Source: Acidobacteriota bacterium (lineage in GTDB: Bacteria > Acidobacteriota > Terriglobia > Terriglobales > Acidobacteriaceae). From it: 7,826 nt of DNA. Positions within the stretch are counted from its first letter, which is position 1. Each line of letters opens with the position of its first letter. Both the position numbers and the translations under genes were made by a program. Under the pieces are notes generated by a model. The model searched no databases, had not been told where the DNA came from, and was given only the letters and a program-made list of their open reading frames with translations. The stretch covers positions 1-7,826 of the forward strand of contig JAGWML010000144.1 in NCBI GenBank assembly GCA_028873155.1. The letters are read 5' to 3'. Shown here piece after piece: positions 1 to 7,826 of this stretch.

Positions 1-2940
<2,940 letters not shown>

Positions 2941-2948
2941 GCACTTTC

Positions 2949-2960
2949 AGTTTATCAGCG
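2949..2960 (-). promoter_or_regulatory. Possible -10 box placed just before the mfd start
   Basis: On the minus strand CGCTGATAAACT precedes the mfd ATG by 8 bases. Read as a -10 (GATAAA or TAAACT, each 4 of 6 matches to TATAAT), it would start transcription 2 to 4 bases before the ATG. It shares CGCT with boxes in front of gatB and fabD. I see no good -35 at normal spacing, so the call is tentative. Confidence 0.25.
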
Positions 2961-3005
2961 GAGCGGGTGGCGCAGAGGGCAACGGCTCGGCCAGTCGAAT
3001 GCTTG

Positions 3006-3035
3006 TTTACATGGCATAGCAAATCGTTTTATTGT
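3006..3035 (+). promoter_or_regulatory. Candidate sigma-70 promoter for the VOC gene
   Basis: TTTACA (3006-3011, 5 of 6 to TTGACA) and TATTGT (3030-3035, 4 of 6 to TATAAT) are separated by 18 bases, within an AT-rich patch that stands out from the GC-rich surroundings. The predicted start near 3042 leaves a leader of about 22 bases containing the GAGGTG ribosome site. A second -10-like box, CGCTCGAAT (3039-3047), lies just downstream and could serve instead. Confidence 0.4.
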
Positions 3036-3063
3036 TATCGCTCGAATGACTTTGAGGTGCCGG

Positions 3064-3996
3064 ATGTCTTGGAAATTGTCGACTGCTCTGTTTCTCTCCG
3101 CGCTTACGCTGGCCGCTGCCGCGGAGGCTCCTCCCACGCGACCCGAGATTACGGGAATCTCTCACCTGGCCGAGTACACATCAAATGCGGCGGCCACGGA
3201 GCACTACTATCGCGACATCATCGGCGCGGCGAAGGAGGCGGACCCGGAGAACCCGGCGGGCGTGCGCTATGCGCTGAGCGCAACGCAGTTTGTGGAGGTG
3301 CTGCCGCTGCCAGCGGGCGCGGGCATCAACCGGCTGGATCACACGGCGTGGAATGTGACGAGCGCGGAGGGGATGCGCAAATACCTTGTCGCGAAGGGGT
3401 GGAAGACTCCGGCGGCGGTGACGAAGGGCTCGGATGGCAGCCAGTGGTTTGAGGTGCTGGACCCGGAGCAGAACAAGGTAGAGTTTGTGCAGCCGGCGGC
3501 GCACGCGAAGGCTCCGAACGCGCCGAGCGCGGTTGGGACGCACATCATCCACGTCGGGTTCATGGTACACAGCCGCGCGGCAGAGGACACGTTCTACCGC
3601 GACCTGCTGGGCTTCAGGCCGTACTGGTTTGGCGGGATGCAGGAGGGCAAACTGGACTGGGTGAGCCAGCAGGCGCCGAACGGGCACGACTGGCTGGAGT
3701 ACATGCTGACGAGCGGGCCGTCGGGCTCGGGGATTCCGGCGAACATGACGCTGCACGCGCTGGGCGTGCTGGATCATCTGTCGATTGGCGTGGTCTCCGT
3801 GCCGGATGCGTACAAGAAGCTGGAAGCTAGCAACCGGCTGACGGGCATGCACGACAAGGAGCCGAAGATCGGCAAGGACGGCAAGTGGCAGTTCAACCTG
3901 TACGACCCGGATGAGATCCGGCTGGAACTGATGAACTTCCACGCGACGGAGAAGCCCTGCTGCTCGGCTTTCACGGCGGCGGACCCGGAGAAGTAG
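3064..3996 (+). CDS. Exported two-domain VOC (glyoxalase/dioxygenase-fold) protein
   Basis: This is a 310-residue protein with a Sec-type signal peptide: Lys4, a hydrophobic stretch about 5-16, then an Ala-rich site with likely cleavage near A20. Two tandem VOC domains follow, about 29-145 and 158-293. Each keeps the four metal-ligand positions typical of the fold: H34, E78, H93, E140 in the first and H163, E212, H238, E288 in the second. Signature stretches are LDHTAWNV, NKVEFVQP, LDHLSIGVV and IRLELMNF. The family includes glyoxalase I, extradiol dioxygenases and resistance proteins; the substrate cannot be told from sequence. The start at 3064 is chosen because GAGGTG lies 4 bases upstream and it begins a good signal peptide; an in-frame ATG at 3046 is less likely. 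The C-terminus has a Cys-Cys pair (299-300). It stands alone, divergent from mfd, with gatB 82 bases downstream. Confidence 0.9.
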   Translation: MSWKLSTALFLSALTLAAAAEAPPTRPEITGISHLAEYTSNAAATEHYYRDIIGAAKEADPENPAGVRYALSATQFVEVLPLPAGAGINRLDHTAWNVTSAEGMRKYLVAKGWKTPAAVTKGSDGSQWFEVLDPEQNKVEFVQPAAHAKAPNAPSAVGTHIIHVGFMVHSRAAEDTFYRDLLGFRPYWFGGMQEGKLDWVSQQAPNGHDWLEYMLTSGPSGSGIPANMTLHALGVLDHLSIGVVSVPDAYKKLEASNRLTGMHDKEPKIGKDGKWQFNLYDPDEIRLELMNFHATEKPCCSAFTAADPEK

Positions 3997-4030
3997 GACG
4001 CAGCCGACAGAAGCGAAGCGCAGCAACCAA

Positions 4031-4061
4031 GAGGGCGGGGAGCGATGAGTTCCCTGCCCTT
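4031..4061 (+). terminator. Strong GC-rich hairpin between the VOC gene and gatB
   Basis: AGGGCGGGGA (4032-4041) pairs with TCCCTGCCCT (4051-4060): 10 base pairs including one G-T, around a 9-base loop, with a further G-T pair at the base. It lies 35 bases after the VOC stop. Only TT follows the stem on the plus strand, so it is not a canonical intrinsic terminator. It may end or slow VOC transcription, protect the VOC mRNA 3' end, or act as DNA structure next to the gatB promoter. Confidence 0.45.
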
Positions 4062-4063
4062 CA

Positions 4064-4072
4064 CGCTAGAAT
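4064..4072 (+). promoter_or_regulatory. -10-like box directly before gatB, implying a leaderless mRNA
   Basis: CGCTAGAAT contains TAGAAT (5 of 6 to TATAAT) ending 6 bases before the gatB ATG. With standard -10 geometry the transcript would begin exactly at the ATG. Only a weak AGG, one base from the start codon, could serve as Shine-Dalgarno, which agrees with leaderless translation. No clear -35 is seen; that position falls in the loop of the hairpin at 4031-4061. Confidence 0.4.
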
Positions 4073-4078
4073 GCAGGT

Positions 4079-5554
4079 ATGCCCGCCACCGCGCTTTCCA
4101 GCGATTTGATGGTCAAGTATGAGCCCGTGATCGGGCTTGAAGTGCACGTGCAGTTGCTGACGGCCACGAAGGCTTTTTGCGGCTGCGCCAACCAGTTTGG
4201 CTCGGCGCCGAACACGAATGTATGCCCGGTGTGTCTGGGGTTGCCGGGGGCGCTGCCGGTGCTGAATGCGAAGGCCGTGGAGTATGCCACGCTCGCTTCG
4301 CTCGCGCTGAACTGTCAGGTGCGGGAGCGCTCGATTTTTGCGCGGAAAAACTACTTCTATCCCGACCTGCCGAAGGGCTACCAGATTTCGCAGTTCGACA
4401 AGCCCATCGCCGAGCACGGATGGATTGACGTGCCGACAGCCGATGGGACGATGAAGCGCATCGGGATTACGCGGTTGCACATGGAAGAGGATGCGGGCAA
4501 GAGCCTGCACGACGGCTTTGCGGACTCAGCGACGCGCACGTATCTGGACCTGAACCGCTGCGGCACGCCGCTGGCGGAGATTGTGAGCGAGCCCGACATT
4601 CGCACGCCGGATGAGGCGTTTGAGTACCTGACGCGGCTGAAGGAGATTTTGCTGTACACGGGCGTCTCCGACTGCAACATGGAAGAGGGTTCGCTGCGCT
4701 GCGACGCGAACGTGAGCGTGCGGCCGCGCGGGCAGGAGAAGTTTGGCGCCAAGGTGGAAGTAAAGAACGTGAACAGCTTCCGCTTTATCCGCGCCGCACT
4801 GGAGTATGAGATCGAGCGGCAAATCGAAGTCATCGAGTCCGGCGGGCGCATTGTGCAGGAGACGCGGCTCTGGAATGCCGGCGAGGGCCGCACCTACTCG
4901 ATGCGATCGAAGGAGCAGGCGCACGATTACCGGTACTTTCCGGAGCCGGATTTGCCGGCTTTGATTGTGTCCCCGGAGCTTCTGGCCGAGGCGAAGAGAA
5001 AGCTTCCGGAATTGCCGGAGGCGCGGCGGGCGCGCATGATTGCCGCGTATGAGCTGAACGAGAAGGACGCGCACGCCCTGACGGTCTCGCGCGAGTTTGC
5101 GGATCGGTTTGAGGCTGCGGCCAAGACGGCGAAGAGCCCGCGGCGCGTGGCGAACCTGCTGCTGAGCGAGCTGGGCGGACGGTTGAAGGCGCTGGGGCTG
5201 GAGCAGGAACAGTCGCCGGTGTCGATGGCGGGCGTGGTGATGGCGGCCGACCTGCTGGACGAGAACGCGATCAGCTCGAAGCAATTGAAGCAACTACTCG
5301 ACATCTGCTTTGAAAAGGGCGAGGACTTCCCTGCTGTGTATGAGCGCGAGAAGCCGCAACAGATCAGCGATGCCGGGGCGATTGAAAAGGCCATCGACGA
5401 GGTGATTGCCGCGAACCCGAAGCAGGTGGAGCAGTATCGCGCAGGCAAGAAGACTGTGGCGGGATTCTTTGTGGGCCAGGTGATGAAGGCGATGAAGGGT
5501 CAGGCGAATCCGGCACTGCTGAACGAGCTGGTGACGAAGAAGCTGGACGCATAA
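4079..5554 (+). CDS. gatB: Aspartyl/glutamyl-tRNA amidotransferase subunit B
   Basis: GatB binds mischarged Glu-tRNA(Gln) or Asp-tRNA(Asn) and, within the GatCAB complex, activates the acyl group with ATP so that ammonia from GatA converts it to Gln or Asn. The 491 residues slightly exceed the usual 475-480 because of an N-terminal tail before YEPVIGLEVHVQL. Visible features are a zinc site (C34, C36, C49, C52, ending in CPVCLGLPG), the catalytic cradle with FYPDLPKGYQISQ (93-105) and HMEEDAGK (134-141), DLNRCGTPLAEIVSEPD (157-173), and a C-terminal YqeY-like tRNA-binding domain ending with GQVMKAMKGQANP (466-478). gatA and gatC are not in the window, so the subunits are not encoded together here. 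The start at 4079 is preferred for its position at the -10 box; the in-frame ATG at 4109 would remove only ten residues. Confidence 0.97.
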   Translation: MPATALSSDLMVKYEPVIGLEVHVQLLTATKAFCGCANQFGSAPNTNVCPVCLGLPGALPVLNAKAVEYATLASLALNCQVRERSIFARKNYFYPDLPKGYQISQFDKPIAEHGWIDVPTADGTMKRIGITRLHMEEDAGKSLHDGFADSATRTYLDLNRCGTPLAEIVSEPDIRTPDEAFEYLTRLKEILLYTGVSDCNMEEGSLRCDANVSVRPRGQEKFGAKVEVKNVNSFRFIRAALEYEIERQIEVIESGGRIVQETRLWNAGEGRTYSMRSKEQAHDYRYFPEPDLPALIVSPELLAEAKRKLPELPEARRARMIAAYELNEKDAHALTVSREFADRFEAAAKTAKSPRRVANLLLSELGGRLKALGLEQEQSPVSMAGVVMAADLLDENAISSKQLKQLLDICFEKGEDFPAVYEREKPQQISDAGAIEKAIDEVIAANPKQVEQYRAGKKTVAGFFVGQVMKAMKGQANPALLNELVTKKLDA

Positions 5555-5587
5555 GAAAACCGCGCCTGCCGCAGAGACAGACGCGGT
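5553..5587 (-). terminator. Intrinsic terminator of the minus-strand operon, overlapping the gatB stop
   Basis: ACCGCG (5559-5564) pairs with CGCGGT (5582-5587). After one mismatch the stem extends through CTG (5566-5568) and CAG (5578-5580), with a 9-base loop. Read on the minus strand the stem is followed by TTTTCTT, giving a Rho-independent terminator 28 bases past the stop of the secreted-protein gene. The T-run lies on the gatB TAA codon. On the plus strand the hairpin lacks a T-run, so it is a poor terminator for gatB. Confidence 0.7.
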
Positions 5588-5614
5588 GATGGGGCGCTGC
5601 GAAAACAGCGGATT

Positions 5615-5989
5615 CTATTTCATCTTCAATTCGGTTTCAAATTCCTTGCGTGCATCCCAGGAGCTGACGGTTTTGACGGCGGTCTTCTTTCCGTCTTTTT
5701 CAGCCCAGAGATCGTAGTCCTCTGCCATGTTGACCTGAGCGAAGTGAAAGCGTCCGTCGGCGGTGGATGTGTAGCTGCGAATCGCCTTGGTCTTCTGGTT
5801 CTTCAGGAAGACCGTGGCGGCATTCACGGGATTGGATCCGGCATCAACCACGCTGCCCGTGACGCTGCGCTGGCCAAGATTCTGGGCCGCGGCAGAAGGC
5901 TGCATGCTGGTGGAGACAACCGGGACTGCGCCCACAGCAAGAGCCGCAAAGACAACCCCGGCCGCCATGGTTAAGCGGAAGCGCTTCAC
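5615..5989 (-). CDS. Small secreted carboxypeptidase-regulatory-like (CarboxypepD_reg) protein
   Basis: This 124-residue protein has a basic N-terminus (KRFR), a hydrophobic segment about 8-25 and an Ala-rich region with likely cleavage near A35 before QNLGQ, so it is probably exported. The rest is one beta-sandwich domain of the carboxypeptidase-regulatory type: VTGSVVDAGSNPVNAATVFL (43-62), then the turn TADGRFHF (76-83) and YDLWAEKDGKKT (92-103). Such domains bind sugars or proteins or act as structural modules and have no catalytic residues; the partner is unknown. Translation starts at GTG: GAGGAGG lies 4 bases upstream, and starting at the ATG at 5968 would lose the positive end of the signal. 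The GTG overlaps the stop of the upstream LysW-like gene (GTGA), implying translational coupling. It converges with gatB. The domain call is good, the role unknown. Confidence 0.85.
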   Translation of the reverse strand: MKRFRLTMAAGVVFAALAVGAVPVVSTSMQPSAAAQNLGQRSVTGSVVDAGSNPVNAATVFLKNQKTKAIRSYTSTADGRFHFAQVNMAEDYDLWAEKDGKKTAVKTVSSWDARKEFETELKMK

Positions 5990-6183
5990 TCGTCCTCCTC
6001 TTCTTTCTCGAACAGTTCGTTCTCTTCTTCATCGTAGTCGTCTTCGACGCGCGACAGCTCGAGAGGCTCGACGCCTACGATCTCGAATTCGGTTCCGCAC
6101 TCTTCACAGGCGACTACGTCGCCTTCCTCAACCTCATCGACTTCGATGTCCAGATTATTCTCGCACTCAGGGCAGCTGGGCAT
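5986..6183 (-). CDS. LysW-like acidic zinc-ribbon protein (amino-group carrier family)
   Basis: This 65-residue, very acidic protein has 29 Asp/Glu against only two basic residues. A zinc ribbon is formed by C4-x2-C7 and C26-x2-C29, followed by GTEFEIVGVEPLEL (30-43). This layout matches LysW/ArgW, carriers that hold alpha-aminoadipate or glutamate through a C-terminal Glu during lysine or arginine synthesis. Known LysW proteins end in EDWGE; here the matching place reads EDDYDEE (47-53) and an acidic tail continues to a terminal Glu65. No ligase (LysX/ArgX) or other pathway gene is nearby, so a carrier role is unproven; it could be a general zinc-ribbon or protein-interaction module. The ATG has a strong site, GGAGAGGAGG, about 6 bases upstream. 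First gene of an operon with the secreted protein downstream. Confidence 0.85.
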   Translation of the reverse strand: MPSCPECENNLDIEVDEVEEGDVVACEECGTEFEIVGVEPLELSRVEDDYDEEENELFEKEEEDE

Positions 6184-6229
6184 GGCAGCCTCCTCTCCTT
6201 CCTTCTGTTTGCGACGTTGCGTAACCCAT

Positions 6230-6235
6230 ATTGTA
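6230..6235 (-). promoter_or_regulatory. Candidate -10 box of the LysW-like operon
   Basis: On the minus strand TACAAT (5 of 6 to TATAAT) lies 46 bases before the LysW-like ATG, giving a leader of about 39 bases that contains the strong ribosome site. The -35 position is poor (CAAACC or TCAAAC). A second possibility further upstream is TTGACC (6296-6291) with TAAAGC 17 bases on, whose -10 is weak. Confidence 0.3.
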
Positions 6236-6313
6236 GGATGACGGCGCCACGCGGTTTGACTCCTCTAGCTTTAGGGAGGCACCGCCCCAAGGTCAAGAGG
6301 CCACAACTCACGT

Positions 6314-6350
6314 CTCTAGTACATAGAGCGCAGGAAGTGGAATATTCCCA
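6314..6350. repeat. Two adjacent small inverted repeats (possible operator)
   Basis: CTCTA (6314-6318) and TAGAG (6324-6328) flank GTACA; ten bases further on is the perfect 10-base palindrome GGAATATTCC (6339-6348), with flanks GT and CAC extending partial symmetry. The AT core in a GC-rich region resembles a binding site for a dimeric regulator. No regulator gene is in the window to match it. Confidence 0.3.
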
Positions 6351-6437
6351 CGATGACCCCTCAATCCTTTTTCCGTCCGGTCGTGCGGCGGCATCCCTTC
6401 CATGCACAAGCGCACATCCAAGAGACGAATGAAGCGC

Positions 6438-6505
6438 CGGTTGGTTTGGTGGCGAGGGGCAGGCTTTCCAGACTCGGAGACGACCCGACGCAAGGCGAAC
6501 AACCG
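6438..6505. repeat. Nested inverted repeat, possible RNA stem
   Basis: CGGTTG (6438-6443) can pair with CAACCG (6500-6505). Inside are GCG/CGC (6452-6454, 6489-6491), GGG/CCC (6456-6458, 6484-6486) and a terminal hairpin TTTCC/GGAGA (6465-6469, 6476-6480, one G-T) with a 6-base loop. The order is nested, as in a long stem with internal loops, but each helix is short and such pairings arise by chance in GC-rich DNA. Confidence 0.2.
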
Positions 6506-6610
6506 CAGCGGTATGGGGGCGGTGCGCTGGAGGCGGAGCAACGAAGAGCGACTTTGCAGGCTGCGGCCGCAATGACATGGGCTGCGGCAAAGGGGTAACC
6601 TTGAAGGACG

Positions 6611-7426
6611 ATGCGAAGGCTCGGCTCGACACCGTTCGCTTTTCCTGACTTCCGCGGCGCGACGCGGCGGCTGATTCTTGTGAATCTGGCAGCGTACTTC
6701 GCCTTGATTGTGCTGGGAGCCGTGACCCCTGCGGTGGCCAGAAGCCTTGTGGACCTGCTGGCGTTCTCGCCGGAGGCTTTTCTGCATGGCTGGCTGTGGC
6801 AGCCGCTGACCTACAGCCTGGTTCACTTTGGGCTGATGGGTACGCTCTTTGAGCTGCTGTCACTGTGGTTCCTGGCGGGCTTCCTTGAGGCGATGCACGC
6901 TGATGGCTGGGTGATGGGGCTCTACGGGGTCTCCGTGCTGGGCACAGCGGCTGCGGGGGCGCTCCTGTACGGCGCAAGCGTGGCCTTTGGGCTGCCGGTG
7001 ATTCCGGTGCCGCTGTATGGGTGCTTCGGCGGCATCTTCGGCATGCTGGTTGCGATTGGCGTGCTCTACGGCGAGACGGAGTTTCTGCTCTTCTTCACGA
7101 TCGGCATCAAGGCGCGGTACATGGCCATCATTTACGGGCTGGTCGCGATTGCGATGCTCTTCAGCTCGCAGCGCATGTACGCCTTTGCGCAACTGGGAGG
7201 CGCGCTGGCCGGGTGGATCTATCTGCGGACGGCGGCGCGGCGCGGACTGAGCTTTGCGATGAGTGAGCGCTGGTATGGGCTGCGCAACAGTTACTACCGG
7301 TGGAAGCGGCGCCGGGCGGCGCGAAAGTTTGAGGTGTACATGCGCAAGCAGGGGCGCACGGTGCGCTTTGACGGGCAGGGCCGGCAGATCGACGAGGACC
7401 ACGAAGACAAGAGCCGGTGGAATTAG
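6611..7426 (+). CDS. Rhomboid-fold membrane protein, probably catalytically inactive
   Basis: This 271-residue protein has about six hydrophobic segments (roughly 20-40, 60-92, 100-126, 131-153, 158-184, 190-206) and a basic cytoplasmic-type tail rich in Arg/Lys (230-246) ending in an acidic stretch. Its pattern is that of rhomboid intramembrane proteases: WQPLTYSLVHFGLMGTLFEL (63-82) matches the segment normally containing HxxxHxxxN, YGCFGGIFGM (136-145) matches the GxSG region, and FAQLGGALAG (192-201) matches the AHxxGxxxG segment. The nucleophile Ser is replaced by F139 and the catalytic His by Q194, and the oxyanion Asn by Glu (E81), so proteolysis is not expected. The start is the first ATG after an in-frame TGA at 6602; GAAGGA ends 2 bases before it. 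fabD follows 66 bases downstream on the same strand. The fold is well supported; the function is unknown. Confidence 0.85.
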   Translation: MRRLGSTPFAFPDFRGATRRLILVNLAAYFALIVLGAVTPAVARSLVDLLAFSPEAFLHGWLWQPLTYSLVHFGLMGTLFELLSLWFLAGFLEAMHADGWVMGLYGVSVLGTAAAGALLYGASVAFGLPVIPVPLYGCFGGIFGMLVAIGVLYGETEFLLFFTIGIKARYMAIIYGLVAIAMLFSSQRMYAFAQLGGALAGWIYLRTAARRGLSFAMSERWYGLRNSYYRWKRRRAARKFEVYMRKQGRTVRFDGQGRQIDEDHEDKSRWN

Positions 7427-7473
7427 CCTTTATCCTTGCGGTGTTCCGTGTATCTCGGAGGCCCGCTTCCATC

Positions 7474-7482
7474 CGCTACAAT
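7474..7482 (+). promoter_or_regulatory. -10-like box directly before fabD
   Basis: CGCTACAAT contains TACAAT (5 of 6 to TATAAT) and ends 10 bases before the fabD ATG. Standard geometry gives a leader of about 4 bases, so the nearby GAGGA would be mostly outside the transcript. It differs from the box before gatB (CGCTAGAAT) at one base, and both follow a CTTC. No convincing -35 is seen. fabD could also be transcribed from the rhomboid-fold gene. Confidence 0.4.
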
Positions 7483-7492
7483 CCATGAGGAC

Positions 7493-7826
7493 ATGAGCAC
7501 AAAGATTGCATTTCTGTTTCCGGGGCAGGGCTCGCAGACCGTAGGGATGGGCCGCGAGCTGGCCGAGCGTTTCGCTGTGGCGAAGGCCACCTTTGCCGAG
7601 GCCGATGAGGCGTGCGGGTTTGCGCTGTCGCGGCTGTGCTTTGAAGGGCCGGAGGATGAACTGCGGCTGACGGAGAACACGCAGCCGGCGATTTTGACGG
7701 TGAGCGTGGCGGCGCTGCGCGTGCTGGCCGAGCAGGGCGTGACGCCGGCGCTGGCGGCGGGGCACTCGCTGGGCGAGTGGTCGGCGCATGTGGCGGCGGG
7801 GACGCTGGGATTTGCCGATGCGGTGC
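7493..7826 (+). CDS. fabD: Malonyl-CoA:ACP transacylase FabD (5' part, cut by window edge)
   Basis: FabD moves malonyl from CoA to acyl carrier protein, making the extender unit for cytoplasmic type II fatty-acid synthesis. The first 111 residues are present out of about 300-315 in the family. They include the N-terminal FPGQGSQ (9-15), whose Gln helps form the oxyanion hole, and the nucleophile elbow GHSLGEWSA with catalytic Ser92, the same number as in E. coli FabD. The later His of the catalytic dyad and the malonate-binding Arg lie beyond the edge. The ATG is preceded by GAGGA with only one base between, too close for a normal Shine-Dalgarno, and by a -10-like box 10 bases upstream. It follows the rhomboid-fold gene by 66 bases; no other fatty-acid gene is visible. 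Confidence 0.96.
   Translation, partial: MSTKIAFLFPGQGSQTVGMGRELAERFAVAKATFAEADEACGFALSRLCFEGPEDELRLTENTQPAILTVSVAALRVLAEQGVTPALAAGHSLGEWSAHVAAGTLGFADAV

Larger units (their letters stand above)
6184..6610. other. 427-base divergent intergenic region without a convincing gene
   Basis: The region separates the LysW-like operon from the rhomboid-fold gene. The open frames across it (for example 6353-6598 plus, 6308-6826 minus) give Arg/Gln/Ala-rich translations with no recognisable domain and no good ribosome site. It holds a perfect palindrome GGAATATTCC (6339-6348), an inverted repeat CTCTA-N5-TAGAG (6314-6328), a nested inverted repeat at 6438-6505, and a direct repeat GGCTGCGGC (6559-6567, 6580-6588) whose first copy overlaps the palindrome TGCGGCCGCA. 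I find no tRNA, tmRNA, RNase P or SRP RNA signature. An unannotated RNA or regulatory region remains possible. Confidence 0.5.

Noticed and set aside
3181..4026. 281-codon minus-strand frame opposite the VOC gene
   Set aside because: Arg/Val/Leu-rich shadow of a well-supported plus-strand gene.
4526..5293. 255-codon minus-strand frame opposite gatB
   Set aside because: Shadow; the plus strand encodes GatB with all conserved motifs.
4109..5554. Shorter gatB start at the in-frame ATG 4109
   Set aside because: No Shine-Dalgarno there, while the upstream ATG sits exactly where the -10 box predicts the transcript start. It remains a possible alternative.
5595..5610. CGCTG/CAGCG hairpin after gatB as a gatB terminator
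   Set aside because: Only 5 pairs, followed by GATTCTATTTC rather than a T-run; too weak to call.
6353..6598. 81-codon plus-strand frame in the long gap
   Set aside because: No good ribosome site, no recognisable domain, composition like random GC-rich sequence. Kept only as part of the gap description.
6241..6610. 6S RNA, tmRNA, RNase P RNA or SRP RNA in the long gap
   Set aside because: None of the signature stretches I know for these RNAs could be found on either strand.
6114..6977. 287-codon minus-strand frame across the gap and the rhomboid-fold gene
   Set aside because: Pro/Arg/Ser-rich, overlaps two supported genes, and has no recognisable domain.

Overview
The window is an ordinary-looking stretch of chromosome from a GC-rich bacterium. 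Coding is dense, and I see no phage, transposon, CRISPR or rRNA/tRNA signal. Several traits suggest an Acidobacteriota (Terriglobia-like) genome: an orphan LysW-like acidic zinc-ribbon protein, a small secreted carboxypeptidase-regulatory-like protein, an exported two-domain VOC protein, and an extended GatB N-terminus. This taxonomic call is inference from gene style, not from a marker comparison.

Layout, left to right. (1) 1-2940, minus strand: mfd, the transcription-repair coupling factor. It is open at its C-terminal end, which runs off the left edge. (2) 2941-3063: a divergent intergenic region with an AT-rich patch that probably carries promoter elements. (3) 3064-3996, plus: an exported protein with two VOC (glyoxalase-fold) domains. 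(4) 4079-5554, plus: gatB, preceded by a strong hairpin and a -10-like box that would give a leaderless mRNA. (5) 5555-5587: a terminator for the convergent minus-strand operon; its T-run overlaps the gatB stop codon. (6) 5615-6183, minus: a two-gene operon of a LysW-like carrier/zinc-ribbon protein followed, with a 4-base GTGA overlap, by a secreted CarboxypepD_reg-like protein. (7) 6184-6610: a 427-base gap with no convincing gene but some small inverted repeats. (8) 6611-7426, plus: a rhomboid-fold membrane protein that lacks the catalytic Ser and His. (9) 7493-7826, plus: the start of fabD, cut by the right edge.

The genes do not form one pathway. DNA repair (mfd), tRNA-dependent amidation (gatB) and fatty-acid synthesis (fabD) are housekeeping functions. 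The VOC protein, the LysW-like/secreted pair and the pseudo-rhomboid are less understood and hold the most interest. No clearly new multi-gene defence or metabolic system is visible. The best leads are the degenerate rhomboid, the LysW-like protein with an altered tail coupled to an exported partner, and a recurring CGCTNNAAT box placed so close to start codons that the transcripts would be leaderless or nearly so.
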